Shown: positions 1 to 12,878 of the stretch, one piece after another
Position numbering within the stretch: the stretch's first letter is position 1
Layout of the letters: each line of letters starts with the position of its first letter
NCBI GenBank assembly: GCA_030248215.1
Contig: JASANG010002859.1
Span: 248,001 to 312,000, forward strand
Length of the DNA stretch: 64,000 bases
DNA from: Enoplolaimus lenunculus
Taxonomy: Eukaryota > Nematoda > Enoplea > Enoplida > Thoracostomopsidae
Reading direction: 5' to 3'
Position numbers and translations under genes: made by a program
The notes under the pieces: generated by a model
Seen by the model: only the letters and a program-made list of their open reading frames with translations
Database searches by the model: none
What the model was told of the DNA's origin: nothing

Positions 1-219
1 TCGCAGTCAAAAAAATAGATTCATAACTGTTGTTGTTGTTGTTTCGTGTCAAATGAGAATTTTTTTCACAGAATAAATACATCAGGGGGTGTAACTTTCG
101 ATCAAACCCGTTTATTCAGAAGTGCCCGTAGAATTTAATTTTGAACGGCCTGCAATTGTTCCTGGCGTTTGTACAATTTCGAATTTTCACAAATTTTGGC
201 AAAAGTAGGTTTTGAAGAA

Positions 220-657
220 CAGGCTGCGACCGGATATCTGGTTACGGTTTAATATCCGGCAAACCCGACATTCATATGCGAGCCGGCAAACCCGATATTC
301 GTATCCGGTTCCGGTATAAAACTAGCGGATGCTGGATATTGACGGTTGTGGTCCCGAATACCATAAAACAGCTTTTTTTGACCCGTGGACATATTTATTC
401 AACACGTTGCTGCAATTACCTTTCTGGGCACTTAAAGCTGTTAAGTATTTTATCACTAGAATTAGAATGAAAAATCCAAACTAACAATTAACTTTAATTC
501 TGTAAATAAAAACGTAAACCTTTTGTGCGACTCAACTACTGCCAACAGTATTCATATTTTCACGCTATATCCAGTTATAATATCCGGTTTCTGTAAAAAA
601 ATTCAATATCCGGCTCTAGTTTCAGTATCCGGCGCATTAATATCCGGTCGCATCCTG
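220..657. mobile_element. hAT-like MITE, family D (ATATCCGG subtype)
   Basis: CAGGCTGCGACCGGATATC to ATATCCGGTCGCATCCTG, with many CCGGATA/CCGGTTCCGG motifs at both ends and an AT-rich centre. No ORF. Confidence 0.7.
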
Positions 658-925
658 CTCAAGTGTCACTGAGCTCGTATATGCATGTTTTACTTCACTG
701 TAATTTCAGCTATAGAGTTTTCAACATTGTCCACAAAAGTGGCTTCACACGATAGCTGTACAGAGAACCCAGACCGTCCGAATTGTTGACTCTCTTTTGA
801 AAAGGTGACACTAATTTCTTTGACCACTCCAAAACCTCACAAACCGGTAAATAACAATCCACAAGGTTAAGTGCCATTAAGTCACAGGTTTAATACATGC
901 TTCTTCAATCATTACAGATAAAAAT

Positions 926-1072
926 GGCCCATGTTACTTTAAGGGGCGTCCAGGTTTCTGGTGGGTCTATAAAAGAGTAGGTTTTAGATTCTAGATTAAA
1001 TGGTTTTAGGCTTAGGTTTAGGCTTAGGAATACGGTTAATCTACTGGTACGCCACATAAAGTAACATTGACC
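926..1072. mobile_element. hAT-like MITE, family A
   Basis: Ends GGCCCATGTTACTTTAAGG and AAGTAACATTGACC, with an interior of TTAGG/CTTAGG hexamers. Flanks GATAAAAAT and GATATAATAAT are a decayed 8-bp duplication. Confidence 0.7.
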
Positions 1073-1429
1073 GATATAATAATGGTATCTGTGTATCACA
1101 ATTCACCGCCGAATGATTGGCACCTACAGGGATCAGGGATTAACGAAACGGGATCGATCTCGATGAGACTCCGGACGACAATTTGCCGTAGGTGGTGGAG
1201 TTTAAAATTCTTAGCAATCACATCCGTGCAAAATTCAATAGGTATCAATGCTATAAAAGCCATATAAGGGTAATTGTGCTGCAAACATCAAACAGCCAAC
1301 GACCATTTTAAATCATCAAATTCAACAATAAAACAGCTCGATTAACCCATAATATAATTATGACGCAGTTCAACAAGGTTGGTCAGGGTTTGACTCATAC
1401 CACAAAATCTCACATTACCAATAACTCAG

Positions 1430-1600
1430 CATCGTGAATCATTCGGCCTGATTTAATTTAAAATATAATTTAATTTGTATACTTATTCAATAAGTGAACA
1501 CGCTTAGGTGTAGTAATTAGGTAATCAAATTTGTGGCGGAGGTATGGAATCTGGACCTCCCGTAGGATTTTGATAAAACGTGGTCGATACTATAGATCTC
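1430..1600. repeat. Uninterrupted copy of an interspersed repeat
   Basis: AACTCAGCATCGTGAATCAT to TTTGTGGCGGAGGTATGG. The same repeat at 6115-6700 carries a family D insertion. An inverted relative of its continuation is at 17180-17310. Confidence 0.75.
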
Positions 1601-2283
1601 GACGAGCTGACTTCAACGGTACCATATTTATGGCTGCATGACCAACGGTTCAGAAGTTTTGGTGCTCGAAATTATAGTGCTAACTCGCACAGATTGGAAC
1701 AGGAAGTATTTATCATTCATGTGTTCGTAAAATATAAGCCTAACCAGATTTATTCCTTACACAAATTTGACTGCTGTTTGTACATGTTTTATATGGTAAA
1801 AAGTTAAAATTTAAAGGATCATATGAACCGAGGACCCTACAGCGTTTTAAAATGTCACCGTTGAACTCAACGCGTAGAAATCTATAAAATGAACTAAAAT
1901 TGATTTGCACAATAATTATTTGCCAACACCCTATTTCCAAACTATAAATTAAACTAGGTTTATATAGTATACGAACAAAGCTGTGTGAGCGTGTGCCGAA
2001 ATGTGTAATCGAATACAACGTTATGTGAATAATAGTGCTTTTATTTCTGTTGTTTTGATTAGCCAATCAAATCGTGAATGTCTAATCCTTAAACCCATAT
2101 AAGCCGTGTTTAATTTACAGTTTGCAAATAGGGTGAAGGCAAATACAAATAATTAAGTTGCCAACTGGGGTAAATTGCTGTTTGGTGCACGACATATATA
2201 TATAAAAGCGTACATATACGTAATACATTGAATATAAACATGTATATACAACAACGACACAACCATGCCAAACCAAAACTTAC

Positions 2284-2398
2284 CGGTTCGCTGGCTGCGT
2301 GGCGCCGACGAAAAGAACGAAGGCCGCTCGGGCCGTTTCTTAGGCGGCTCACCGTTACTGCTACGCACAAACGACAACTGATTTGGACGAGATTTCAT
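2284..2398 (-). CDS. Candidate first coding exon of an unrecognised gene
   Basis: A GC-rich island in AT-rich DNA. On the minus strand an ATG at 2398 opens 38 codons and ends at a consensus donor (GTAAGT) in phase 1. An in-frame stop lies 12 nt upstream of the ATG, with no acceptor between, so this would be a first exon. The product is basic and Ser/Pro-rich (PPKKRPERPSFFSSAPRS, residues 18-35), as in a disordered N-terminus. No family recognised. The continuation would lie left of 2284 or beyond the window; I could not find the next exon. Confidence 0.5.
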
Positions 2399-3328
2399 AT
2401 CGCATAGATTTCAATATTAATCAAACCATAAACAATGGCTCACGTTCTTTCGTTCAAAACATTTTTGGACAGTTTATTACACAATTAATCTTTGCTTCGC
2501 CGACATACATACATATAAGCCGCCATCTGTTCCATAACACAATCCGATTATTTTCCGATCTATAACGCAACACAGCGTTTTAACAATCGAACGTCAGTAT
2601 TCGCCATCAACCTGTCTGTAACATTATAACCGCTTGAACCAGTGCCACAACCATTATCATAGTAACCCGTCGAACTCAAACTGACGAACCAGATACAATA
2701 ACCCAATCGAATAGCAATAAAACCCAATATGTTAATAGTACGTACTCCAGTGATAGGTTTCCTTCACCAGTTGATTTTCCTCAAGTAGCTTTGATTAGGC
2801 AAACAAACACACGCTTCTGATTGGCCAGACTGGCACACAAAAAAATAACGCCGAGTCAATCCGGATTTTTTGTATTTACTCGCCAGACGAATTACTCCAA
2901 CACGCGACGTGCGAGCAATTCATTTATTGCCATAACCAATTTAGCAAATACGTATCTATCAACCACATCTTTGCGTACGTTAATAGCAATCAAATAGAAT
3001 CGTAGACCATACAGCAAATACAGTAAACGAAATTAAATTCCGTTCAGTCCAAAAGAAAATACCGAAAACACTTTTTAAAAAACTGTATACTGAAGCGAAA
3101 CGGTCGTCACAACACAAACCAAATGAGATCAGAATTCAATTCAAATATATATATAATTGTAGAAATTCACATCAAATTGCAATCGTTCGGTAACGAAGCC
3201 GGTAAGGTCATATAGCTACTACTACTACTACTACTACTGCTGCTGTTATTAGTATACCTGGTCAAAACATAGTCTAAATTAATAGCTAACATGCTTAAAT
3301 TGTTTATATGTAGATATATATCTAAAAT
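2399..3328. other. Non-coding, nothing recognised
   Basis: A/C-rich plus strand with a short (CTA)n tract at 3218-3240. Possible upstream region of the minus-strand exon at 2284-2398. No convincing exon or element ends. Confidence 0.4.
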
Positions 3329-3509
3329 GGTCCATGTATAGAACTGGGCCGGGTCGTTTTCCGGGCGGCGCTGTAATATAGTCAGTTTAAGCTTTAGACT
3401 AATTTTTTTGGCTTAGGCTTAGGAATAGGCTCATCCTTACGGTTAGGATTAGGCTTAGGCTTAGGAATATGCTTATACTACTGTTGCGTCCTTGTTCTAT
3501 ACATTGGCC
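3329..3509. mobile_element. hAT-like MITE, family B
   Basis: Ends GGTCCATGTATAGAACTGGG and TTGTTCTATACATTGGCC, with TTAGGC-type hexamers within. Shares its core with family A but has different ends. Confidence 0.7.
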
Positions 3510-4760
3510 TATAAAAATTGTTTATATATGTATATATGTATATATATATTAAAGTGAGTCGGCACATCACGCCGATTACCAAAGAATAATTATTCCGAAT
3601 GGCCCCACATATGGCACCATATGACCATTCTGTTCTGTTGTGCTTACATAATATTAATTTGCTTTATATATAATGGAAACACCACCTTACCACCGTTTCA
3701 GGTATTCACTCCATTAATACCAATAAATATAGGTAATTTACCTTAATAAACAATACATATACCTACAGGCCTGGCAAGTTTGAAAAACGAAAAAGTTGTT
3801 GGAAACGGCTAAAAATGTCTGTCTATTCGCTTCACCATCTCGAAAAAAAGATTTCGACCCCTGCACGCAACCCCTATGCCGTTCAGCATTGTAACGTATA
3901 ATCCCGTGAACAGAATGTGCTGCGAGTTCAATATCAATATAATTAAAGCTGGAATACCACTTCACATGCGGTTAATGATACACTTTAGTACTCCCGTACA
4001 AATACTGAAAAACTTCGTATTTTGTTCGACCGAATCCGGACTTATGTTACTACACAATGACACTTTTAGCTTCTGTCATCGAATCCAAAATTATCTGCTA
4101 GTATTACACACAATTTCAATGCTTAACTCGTTCCTATTGCGTGTACAAAACAACAAACTACTCGGTATGCCAGTTTAGGCAAACAGTAACAACCTTTTTT
4201 CGCTCTCACCGGTATCATACGCAGCAATCACAACCAGATTGGCAAAAAATAACCTAGGAAACCAAAACCATATGTTTGATATATAAACAAACCCATACCT
4301 TAAACATATTATATATTATGTTCATACACCTACAAGCACATGCAGTATATGTTACACACACATATATATACAATGTATACAATATATAAATAAAAATATA
4401 TATCAAACCTAATCGATCTATTGCCAGTTTAGGAAAACCCATGATGCTCATTTTTTAAATGTCTGGTGTAGAAATAGCGAATTTTGCCCGAAAAGCATTC
4501 GAATGCAGCGAGATTATGGACATTTGGACAGACTGTACTGTATCGGCCACGCGTGCCAACAACCACGACAACCTGTACTGTAAATCAATGACACTGGTTT
4601 TGGTAACTTAGTCGGTAAACAAACTATTGGCGTATATTTTCTGTAACGCGTGGGCTGAGCAGAACAGCTTACGTAATTAAGCCTTTTCTAAGCCTTAGCT
4701 TAACCCTTTGTTTAAGCGTTTGTATATAAGCATGCATACACCTAAGTCTAAGCTAAAGCC
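3510..4760. other. Non-coding, nothing recognised
   Basis: AT-rich with (TA)n runs near 3530 and 4300-4400. Open frames here are composition effects. Confidence 0.4.
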
Positions 4761-4988
4761 TTGGCACATATTCTCAAATGCGTACAGCACCTATCCGTAG
4801 TTAGCGATAGGTTTTCAAACTGACGAATACCTGCAGTTATAGATCTCAAAATTAGTATATACAGAAGTAGGGCAAATCAAACGCGAACAATGTGCTCAAT
4901 TTCGACCCTCACCATACGCTGGTTCCAAAGTTACAGGACCTATCGCCAACTGGTGATCGGTGCTACACACATTTGAGAATACGGGCTC
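4761..4988. mobile_element. TIR element, family G
   Basis: Left TATTCTCAAATGCGTACAGC, right CACATTTGAGAATACGGGCTC. An internal second pair (AGCGATAGGTTTTCAAACTG) is kept in all copies. No ORF. Confidence 0.7.
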
Positions 4989-5185
4989 TTACTTTAAATG
5001 TGGGAGAGTGTATAATAGCCAAGGGCTGGACTGGCACTAAAAATCGACGCTGATTGGCTTTTTGATATGAACCGACTCACCACACTGACTATGAGACATA
5101 ACCAAGACTGTTCACTTTATTGACTGGGCCAAAATCCACGCCCATAAGAGTTTATCCATACTTCGTATTTTTAATACCTACCACC

Positions 5186-5608
5186 CAGAGTGCTACCGGA
5201 TATCCGGTTCCAGTATCCGGTATAAACCTACCGGATACCGGATATTTACGATTGTGGCGCCCAATATCATAAATCTGCTTTTTACAAGTGAGCATCTTTA
5301 ATATCTTGCTGCGATTATATTTCTGGGCAAATCAAGAAGTTCAAACTTTGATACGTTTCAGCTAGTTTTAACTGCTGTAAGCGAGCGAGAACTAAACGCA
5401 TTTTTTGTATTTAAGTACTTACAGTCTATCAGCAGCAATTATTCACTTTATAACAGACAAAAACCTTAAGCAGCATGTTAAAAATATAGGGAAAAAATCA
5501 ATTATTTCAACATATACCGTATCCGGTATTCGGTTCCTGTTCAGGTAAAAAATTCAATATCCGGATCCGGTTCGAGTTTCCGGTTAATTAATATCCGGTC
5601 GCATCCTG
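5186..5608. mobile_element. hAT-like MITE, family D (ATATCCGG subtype)
   Basis: Flanks CTACCACC / CTAGCACC (7 of 8). CAGAGTGCTACCGGATATCC to ATATCCGGTCGCATCCTG. Confidence 0.75.
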
Positions 5609-6220
5609 CTAGCACCAGCTTCGCCATGTTGCACGCGCGTCTGTACACATCGACAAATGTGGTAATTTCGTAAACAAAAATCCACGTCAGTTGTTCAGTC
5701 AGCGGGCAATGTGGCTCCGCTCCAATAAACCTTTTAAATGGCGTCCGGTTTGTGTTAAGATGACAAAAATATAATATACAGCTGTTTTTCTCTGTTGATT
5801 ACAAGCTTACGCAATAAGGCGAAAAAATAACAAAACAGAACTGAACGAATGAAATATGATAAAAATGTCGGTTTCGTTTAGCTGGATCGACTCAACAACT
5901 CACTTCTTGTGGTAAAGTCATGTTTCAGGCAGCTTTTCTGTCATTTGTACGCTTCTTGCCCCACAAGCATTAGCCTGAATCTAAGCCTTTATTATTACCC
6001 AGGGACGTCCATACGGGGGCACTGGAAACCGGTGCCACCCCCCGACAGACTCGGCTTAAAAGTAAACAATCTTGAATTGCAATTGAAGGGTGCCCCCCAA
6101 AACTATTTCGTGATCACTCAGCATCGTGAATCATTCAGCTGGATTTAATTTATTAATTTAAAATATAATTCAATTTGTATACTTATTCAATAAGTGAACA
6201 CGCTTAGGTGTAGTAATCAG

Positions 6221-6622
6221 CAAGTGCAAAAAGAATTACAATTTACCGGAACCGGAATTTGAAAATTTTATCGGAACCGGAAAGTGAAAAATGCATTTCA
6301 CCAAAAATTTCATTTTAATCGTATTTTTTGCTCTATTATTTGTGAAATAACCTTAGTCGAACATAGGTATTTATTTTATTTGTTGTATTTTAGATTTTCA
6401 TCATCGACTGAAGTGAAATCCACCATCAATGGCTTATATTCGGAGTACAAATGGTTTTCAAAAGAGATTCTTAAAAATTAGCAAAGTTAAGAAAACGGCC
6501 AACTTGTAACACCGGAATTTTTAAATCCGGTAAAAATTTACCGGAACCGGAAGGTGAAAAAATGCCGGAACCGGAAAGTGAAAAAATGCCGGAACCGGAG
6601 CCGGAATTCCGGTTGCGCCCTG
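6221..6622. mobile_element. hAT-like MITE, family D (AATTCCGG subtype), with empty-site evidence
   Basis: Flanks GTAATCAG / GTAATTAG. The host repeat also occurs uninterrupted at about 1430-1600, where the site reads GTAGTAATTAGGTAATC. Comparing the two shows the 8-bp duplication directly. Right end GGAATTCCGGTTGCGCCCTG. Confidence 0.85.
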
Positions 6623-6960
6623 GTAATTAGGTAATAAAATTTGTGGCGGAGGTACGGAATCTGGACCCTCCTAAGAATTTAAAACGGGTCGATACTCCCA
6701 AATATAATTTTCTGCGGACGCCCCTGTTAATATCCTAAGGCAAGTATGTCAAACAATGAAAACTTTAAAACCCGTGGCCAGGAGAAATGTACATGAGCCG
6801 ATTTGCTCCACAAAACATCATAAGCAATAAGCGACCAATAACTCGGAGTCGAAGTTCCCCAAACATCTGGGATCATCAAAGCATGCGCAAGCTAAGCATG
6901 GATTTACTGTTTTCGACACGTCCACAATATTCAAATCAGCCGCTGCAGACCTCTTACAAC

Positions 6961-7358
6961 CAGGGTGCGACCGGATATTAATTTACCGGGTACAAGAACC
7001 GGATATTGTATATATTGAAATAATTTATTTTTCGCGGTATTTTTAGCGTGCTTAAGGTTTTCGTCTATTACAAACGTAATAATTGCTGCTGATATACTGA
7101 ATAATACAAAAATGCGTTTAACTATCGCGCGCTTAAGTTAAAATAGCTAAAACGTATCGAAACTTGAACTTCCTGAATTGTCCAGAAACGTAATTGCAGC
7201 CAGATATTAAATACGCTTACTTGTAAAATGCAATTTTATGACAATCGGCACCACAACCGTAGATATCCGGTATCCGGTAAGTTTATACCGCTGACACCGG
7301 AACCGGAAATCAGTTTTGCCGGATAATAAACCGGAATCGGATATCCGGTCGCACCCTG
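6961..7358. mobile_element. hAT-like MITE, family D (ATATCCGG subtype)
   Basis: CAGGGTGCGACCGGATATTA to GGATATCCGGTCGCACCCTG, with flanks CTTACAAC / TTTACAAC (7 of 8). Best-preserved ends of the subtype. Confidence 0.85.
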
Positions 7359-7366
7359 TTTACAAC

Positions 7367-9042
7367 CTATTACAGCGCCACAAATCTTCTAATTGCAATG
7401 TATACTTGCATCGATGTTTGCTGTTTTGTTACCCTTAAAATAAAATCTCAAATCTTACGTAAAAATTGCCTGTAAACCTACAACGTAATTGTTTTTACAA
7501 CCAAAACTCATTCACAGCCAATTTTACGCGGAATTGGTAACTGTTTCGTCTACTCTCTATTCGTCCGTGGTTTCACTGGCAAGTCAGATCACTGGGCAAA
7601 CTGAAAACGTATCTCGATCCATCCTACACTAAACGAAACCAATGACGTTATTCCACTAAACCTAAACTGCCGTAGCGAGCTCGTACAAGTTCGAATCTAT
7701 AAAAATACATATATACCTATATTATGAAAATCTAAAATACAGCAGATTTACTGAATAGCTATCTCCAACTAAGGGTTATTTCACCAAATCACCAATAATA
7801 TTGCAAAAAAATTAAAATCAACAACATAGCTACGGCATGTATTTTCACATTTTCCGGTTACGTTTCCGGAAATTATTTCAAATTCAGGTTCAGAAAAATT
7901 GTAATTCCTGTTGCACCTGATATATAAAAATAAATAAATAAATAAACAAATATATGTTATATATTATATATACACATATACATATATAATATATATAATA
8001 TATATATGACAATCAAACACACACAACTACGCTCAAGCATTACCGCAATCAAGGACTCCCAATCGAACCATTCTGCCCAGCCTAGCGAAACATACGTCTA
8101 TTATCAACCATTACCTCTAGCAAACAAACTCAGGCTCGCATAAACATAAAATAACCCGTTTTTCACAAGGCACAGAAAACCGGCGCATATATCACTGAAT
8201 CGCAGCCTAACAACTCTAGAGCCCATTCCCGCAATACGCAAACCACACGGGACCGACGAACCATAGACAGTAGTTTGTGTTCTTAATAAATTACGTTCAT
8301 TTCGCGAAAAAACAACACCAACAACAACAACAATATTATGAATTGACAGCCAGTTGGAATACACGTCTACTACTATAACCACGGTCCTGGCAGCTCCCTT
8401 GCACGCCGACCAGTTAAATTGGGACCGGTATAAAACGGCAAAAATAGCTTACCCCCAGCGTTCGGATGCTTACCCGCGTCATGGCTATGCCCAAGCGCAA
8501 CCAATACAGATGAAACCCACAATTTTGTTTTAAGATTTAGTGTTCAAATTGAACGTTAACTTATCGTTGGTAAGCCATTTTTACTATTTTATATACGGCG
8601 CAGTACCGTCAGAAAATTCACAATTTACAACTGCCAACGGCATACCAACTACTATATATAAGTATACATTTAACATACTATGACTCAGACACCCCCATCC
8701 GATTAGCTACGAATCCGCAGGGGTAGGTACATCATGGTTCAAGCACAACACACCAGCTAAGCACAGTTTCTGTGGCGTGTATGCTTACCAGCGTCAAGTT
8801 TCATACGAACAGCCTAGCAATCCATCGAGATACTATGTGTATATATATTACCCAACCCACAGACAGCCATATTCAATATTCACAAGGTACCCTAAAAGAA
8901 AAACCGCATCAAAATATAGTCACATGCGAAAATATCCGTTGCGCAAAGCTGTGTCTGCGTGCGGTTAGAATGGCAATTCAAATATGTGCCTACGGTGATA
9001 AACTTAATGAATCAAAACAATCTGAATCAACTACACTATAAC
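7367..9042. other. Non-coding, nothing recognised
   Basis: A D-type fragment near 7720-7920 and a TA-rich palindromic tract at 7960-8010. Several A/C-rich plus-strand open frames have no consistent splice structure. Confidence 0.35.
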
Positions 9043-9485
9043 CAGGGTGCAACCGGAATTCCGGTTCCGGTTCCGGCATTTTTTCACCTTCCGGTTCCGG
9101 TAAATTTTTACCGGATTTAAAAATTCCGGTATTATATATAATTTGGCCGTTTTCTTAACTTTGCTAATTAAAATCAAAGCCACACCCAAAAAAAGCCATT
9201 ATGATTTCACTCAGTGATGATGAAAATCTAAAATACAACAAATAAAATAAATACCTATGTTCGACTAAGGTTATTTCACAAATAATAGAGCAAAAAATAG
9301 ATTAATGAAATTTTTGGTGAAATGCATTTTCCCCCCCCAGTTTAATATCCGGTAAAATGCGACATCCGTATCCGGTTCCGGTGTTCGGTATAAACCTACC
9401 GGATGCCGCATGTTTGTGGTTGTTGTTCCAAATATCATAAAACTGTTTTTGCACGTCAAAATACTAGATATTCTGAAGCGACTAC
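9043..9485. mobile_element. Two family D fragments joined
   Basis: An AATTCCGG-subtype left part (CAGGGTGCAACCGGAATTCC, 9043-about 9330) runs into an ATATCCGG-subtype fragment after a run of nine C at 9330-9339. Neither has a right end. Confidence 0.6.
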
Positions 9486-10085
9486 AATTCCGAGCAATTA
9501 ATGAATGATCGCTGACATGGAATGCGATCCCTGAACCTGCTTGGGTTACATATGGTTCAAACGTTTTGACCATAACCCTTGCGGCGAAAACGAAGCAATA
9601 CGAATGTTTGCTAGAAAAACATATATCTATATATTAAAGCTGGAAAGCCTAATTATGTATTTTGGGCAACGTTACAGCAAAATCACACTATGCAAATTAA
9701 TAGATGTTTGCATAGATATAAAGCTGTTATTTCGATGTTTTTAGTAAATATAATTGTTTAGATGTTTTGTGGTTTGTTCTATTAGACAAATGCAGTTTGG
9801 TGTTTCGATATGATATTTATACGTAGTCTTTAGCTATGCTCAAGTTGCGAAGTGTATTTTCCACTACACAAGTGAATCCCGGTTGAATCCTTCCTTTATT
9901 AGGAATGGATGCAGTACCGAACCAAGGACTCCATATACATTAAAATGATGATTTGATAGTTTGAGTTGTCACTAAAGCTTCAAAGCTTAGACAAGACTTG
10001 CTTAAAAACAAATACTCTTGAACATACGCCAAAACCCAGTATAATAGCAGACTTACACATGTGTTCAACTACGGATTACTAGTAT

Positions 10086-10284
10086 GGCCCATGTATAGAA
10101 CAGGGCCGGATCGTTTACCGGAGAGGCTGTAGTACAGTCAGTTTAAGGTTTAGACTAAATTTTATATTTAGACTTAAGCTTAGGTTTACGCTTAGGCTTA
10201 GGAATAGGCTCGTCCTTACGCTTAGGCTTAGGCTTAGGAACATGGTTTTATACTACTATTCCGGCTCTGTTCTATACATGGACC
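10086..10284. mobile_element. hAT-like MITE, family B, perfect target duplication
   Basis: Flanked on both sides by ACTAGTAT (identical 8 bp). Ends GGCCCATGTATAGAACAGGG and CTGTTCTATACATGGACC. Interior of CTTAGG hexamers. Confidence 0.85.
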
Positions 10285-10719
10285 ACTAGTATTCTACGAA
10301 TGCCTGATGATTTTTAGCACAGACATATCACTTGATAAAATTGATTTGCATCAAATATTGCTGGCCAAATTAGTTCCAGTTATCATTCTACTTGAAGCAA
10401 AATTTACTAAGAATAATACCAAAACCAAAAACAATGAATCTACCACAATACGTCACCGACAGTATCCAACGCCAAAACCTAGCATAATACTCAGCCAAGC
10501 CTAAACATGGATGACAAATTGTCTAATCGATGACGTCATGCATTTACAAGTTGTCGGTCGACGAATTGTCGTGATACCAAAAAAATCAATGTTTCAACGC
10601 TGAAAACTTTGATTCGCCAAAAACGATTAAACACGAACGCAGCTGTGTACAAAAGTCAACCTGCTCATCTCATCCACCATTCTTTTGTCAACCGTTGTAA
10701 GTAAGCATTCAAAAAAAAT

Positions 10720-11631
10720 CAGGATGACACCGAATCTACGATTTGACCGGTTCCGAATCGATTGCTAATTTGCCGAATCCGAATCCATTGCTAATTTGCC
10801 GAATCCGAATCGATTGCTAATTTGCCGAATCCGAATCGATCGCTAATTTGCCGAATCCGAATCGATTGCTAATTTGCCGAATCCAAATCGATTGCTAATT
10901 TGCCGATTTGCCGAATCCGAATCGATTGCTAATTTGCCGAATCCGAATCGATTGCTAATTTGCCGAATCCGAATCGATTGCTAATTTGCCGAATCCGAAT
11001 CCATTGCTAATTTGCCGAATCCGAATCCATTGCTAATTTGCCGAATCCGAATCGATTGCTAATTTGCCGAATCCGAATCCATTGCTAATTTGCCGAATCC
11101 GAATCCACTGCTAATTTGCCGAATCCGAATCCATTGCTAATTTGCCGAATCCAAATCCATTGCTAATTTGCCGAATCCGAATCCACTGCTAATTTGCCGA
11201 ATCCGAATCCACTGCTAATTTGCCGAATCCGAATCCATTGCTAATTTGCCGAATCCAAATCCATTGCTAATTTGCCGAATCCGAATCGATTGCTAATTTG
11301 CCGAATCCGAATCCATTGCTAATTTGCCGAATCCGAATCCATTGCTCATTTGCCGAATCCGAATCGGAATCTTGCATATTACAAATTTCAGCTATATCTA
11401 AATAATTTGTTTCAGAATATCAACGCGATGCCAGCCGCATAACTTTTCAACGTTAATATATTTCGTGCCGTCCTCAGTTTTGAGATTTGTCACCTGAAAC
11501 ATAAATTTTTTATTAACAAAACAAGATGTTTAAATTTTTTATTGTTTAAAACTAAAAAACATATCGCCGAACACTGTTGGATTCGGCTTTTTCACAACCG
11601 AATCCGAATCCGAACCTTTGTTGCCACCGTG
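10720..11631. mobile_element. hAT-like element with internal 26-bp minisatellite
   Basis: Left end CAGGATGACACCGAATC. The right end reversed reads CACGGTGGCAACAAAGG then TTCGGATTCGGATTCGG. Related pieces are at 26196-26290 and 27665-27790 (CAGGGTGGCAACAAAGG). Most of the interior is the minisatellite listed separately. Confidence 0.55.
10750..11369. repeat. 26-bp minisatellite, 23 units
   Basis: Unit GCTAATTTGCCGAATCCGAATC plus CGATT, CCATT or CCACT. Units are almost all exactly 26 bp. The variant series CCACT, CCATT, AAATCCATT occurs twice (units 14-16 and 18-20), which shows block duplication. One unit carries an extra CGATTTGC. Confidence 0.95.
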
Positions 11632-12094
11632 AACCAACTGGGACCATTCACTGGCGTAGCATATCCGCCAATTTCTGAAACGGACCCGCCACACACGCGA
11701 CCCTGATATACAACAGTGAACAAATCTCGCGAGCGAAGCAATCAAAAAGCCACGGAAATTTTAGTACCAAACGTTAACCTCTAAATATTGATTTTTATTC
11801 GTTGTGGGGCGTAGGCCTGTATGGCAACTCGCTTTCAAATGTGCCAGTGGCTACATTCGAATATTTTCAAACTAAACACCTCAGTAAGCGTCGAATCTAA
11901 TTATACAACACTCACTCAAAACTACCCAAGAAATGAAACGAAGTACTATAGACTCACTTAACCTCCACCTATAGGCCATATACGTCATACCTATATTATA
12001 AATGACGTAATCTTTAAGCCAATTTCAACACGCGCCAGTATACGTAATAATTACTCCATGGCTTCTGCTCATGCAAATCTACAAACTACCACTA

Positions 12095-12243
12095 TCGGAT
12101 CCAAAGGTGGGGCATACGTACTCCCACCCACGTCCGCAATTATTTGCATTAAAATGATAATGTCCCTACCTTACAATTTTTGCGTTTCACAACATTTGTC
12201 AGTCCGCAAGCCCGCCCCCCGTCAAAATTTCTTGGATCCACCC
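12095..12243. repeat. Family L repeat
   Basis: CGGATCCAAAGGTGGGGC to AATTTCTTGGATCCACCCG. CCCTACCTTACAATTTTTG inside as in the 34.6-kb copy. Confidence 0.55.
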
Positions 12244-12878
12244 GCATGTGCTAACTACTGCTGCCAATATACCTACTACTGAAACCTTGCTACCCATGAA
12301 TGAGTCATGAACGGCGAACACAACATACAACATACGGCAAACTCAAATGACCCAAATAGAGCATAAGAATCGGCTTGAAACACACCAGCCACCAGCATGT
12401 AAAATACCCTACTTATGACACACTCGTTGAACAAACCGATTTCATTCTTAGACTCGGCCCAAAAAGCCATTACAAGACCACCCATGCGTTTATGCAGGAT
12501 AGACGTAACCGCTGTTACCAACAAGGCATTTATTACTACAAACGTCTACAAAAACAGTGTAAACTGGGTGCAAATCGGAACTGGATTATACCGGAATGAT
12601 GAAAACTAAAAATTTTGTAACTGAACGGATAATTTGTATTGACAAATATAATACTGATTTAAGACGTTTGGTGGCTGGCAACAATTTTCAAAAACGTTGC
12701 ATCAACAAATTGGCGATGATTTTTGCTTCGTTAAAGCTAAACTACAATCTATTATTGACAAGTTAAGTCATCGAAATCAATTTAACAGATAAATGATACA
12801 GAATTTTTAACGCAACGTATCACAACAAGTAGGATTAAATTTAAAACATTAAAATTCCAACTCCGACTGATTGCGCAA

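Noticed and set aside
6787-6981. Plus-strand frame SRFAPQNIISNKRP and onward, protein-like
   Set aside because: The plus strand is A/C-rich here, which suppresses stops and yields Pro, Gln, Thr and Asn by composition. No matched splice sites, genes on this side read minus, and a MITE ends it.
8772-9041. Tyr/Pro/Gln-rich plus-strand frames
   Set aside because: Same composition effect; two frames are open at once and neither has a consistent acceptor or donor.
10750-11369. CRISPR-like regular repeat
   Set aside because: The units are contiguous with no spacers, in a eukaryotic context: a minisatellite.
12375-12599. Plus-strand frame with YPTYDTLVEQTDFIL
   Set aside because: Attractive but isolated, on the A/C-rich strand, opened by no start and closed within a D-type repeat.
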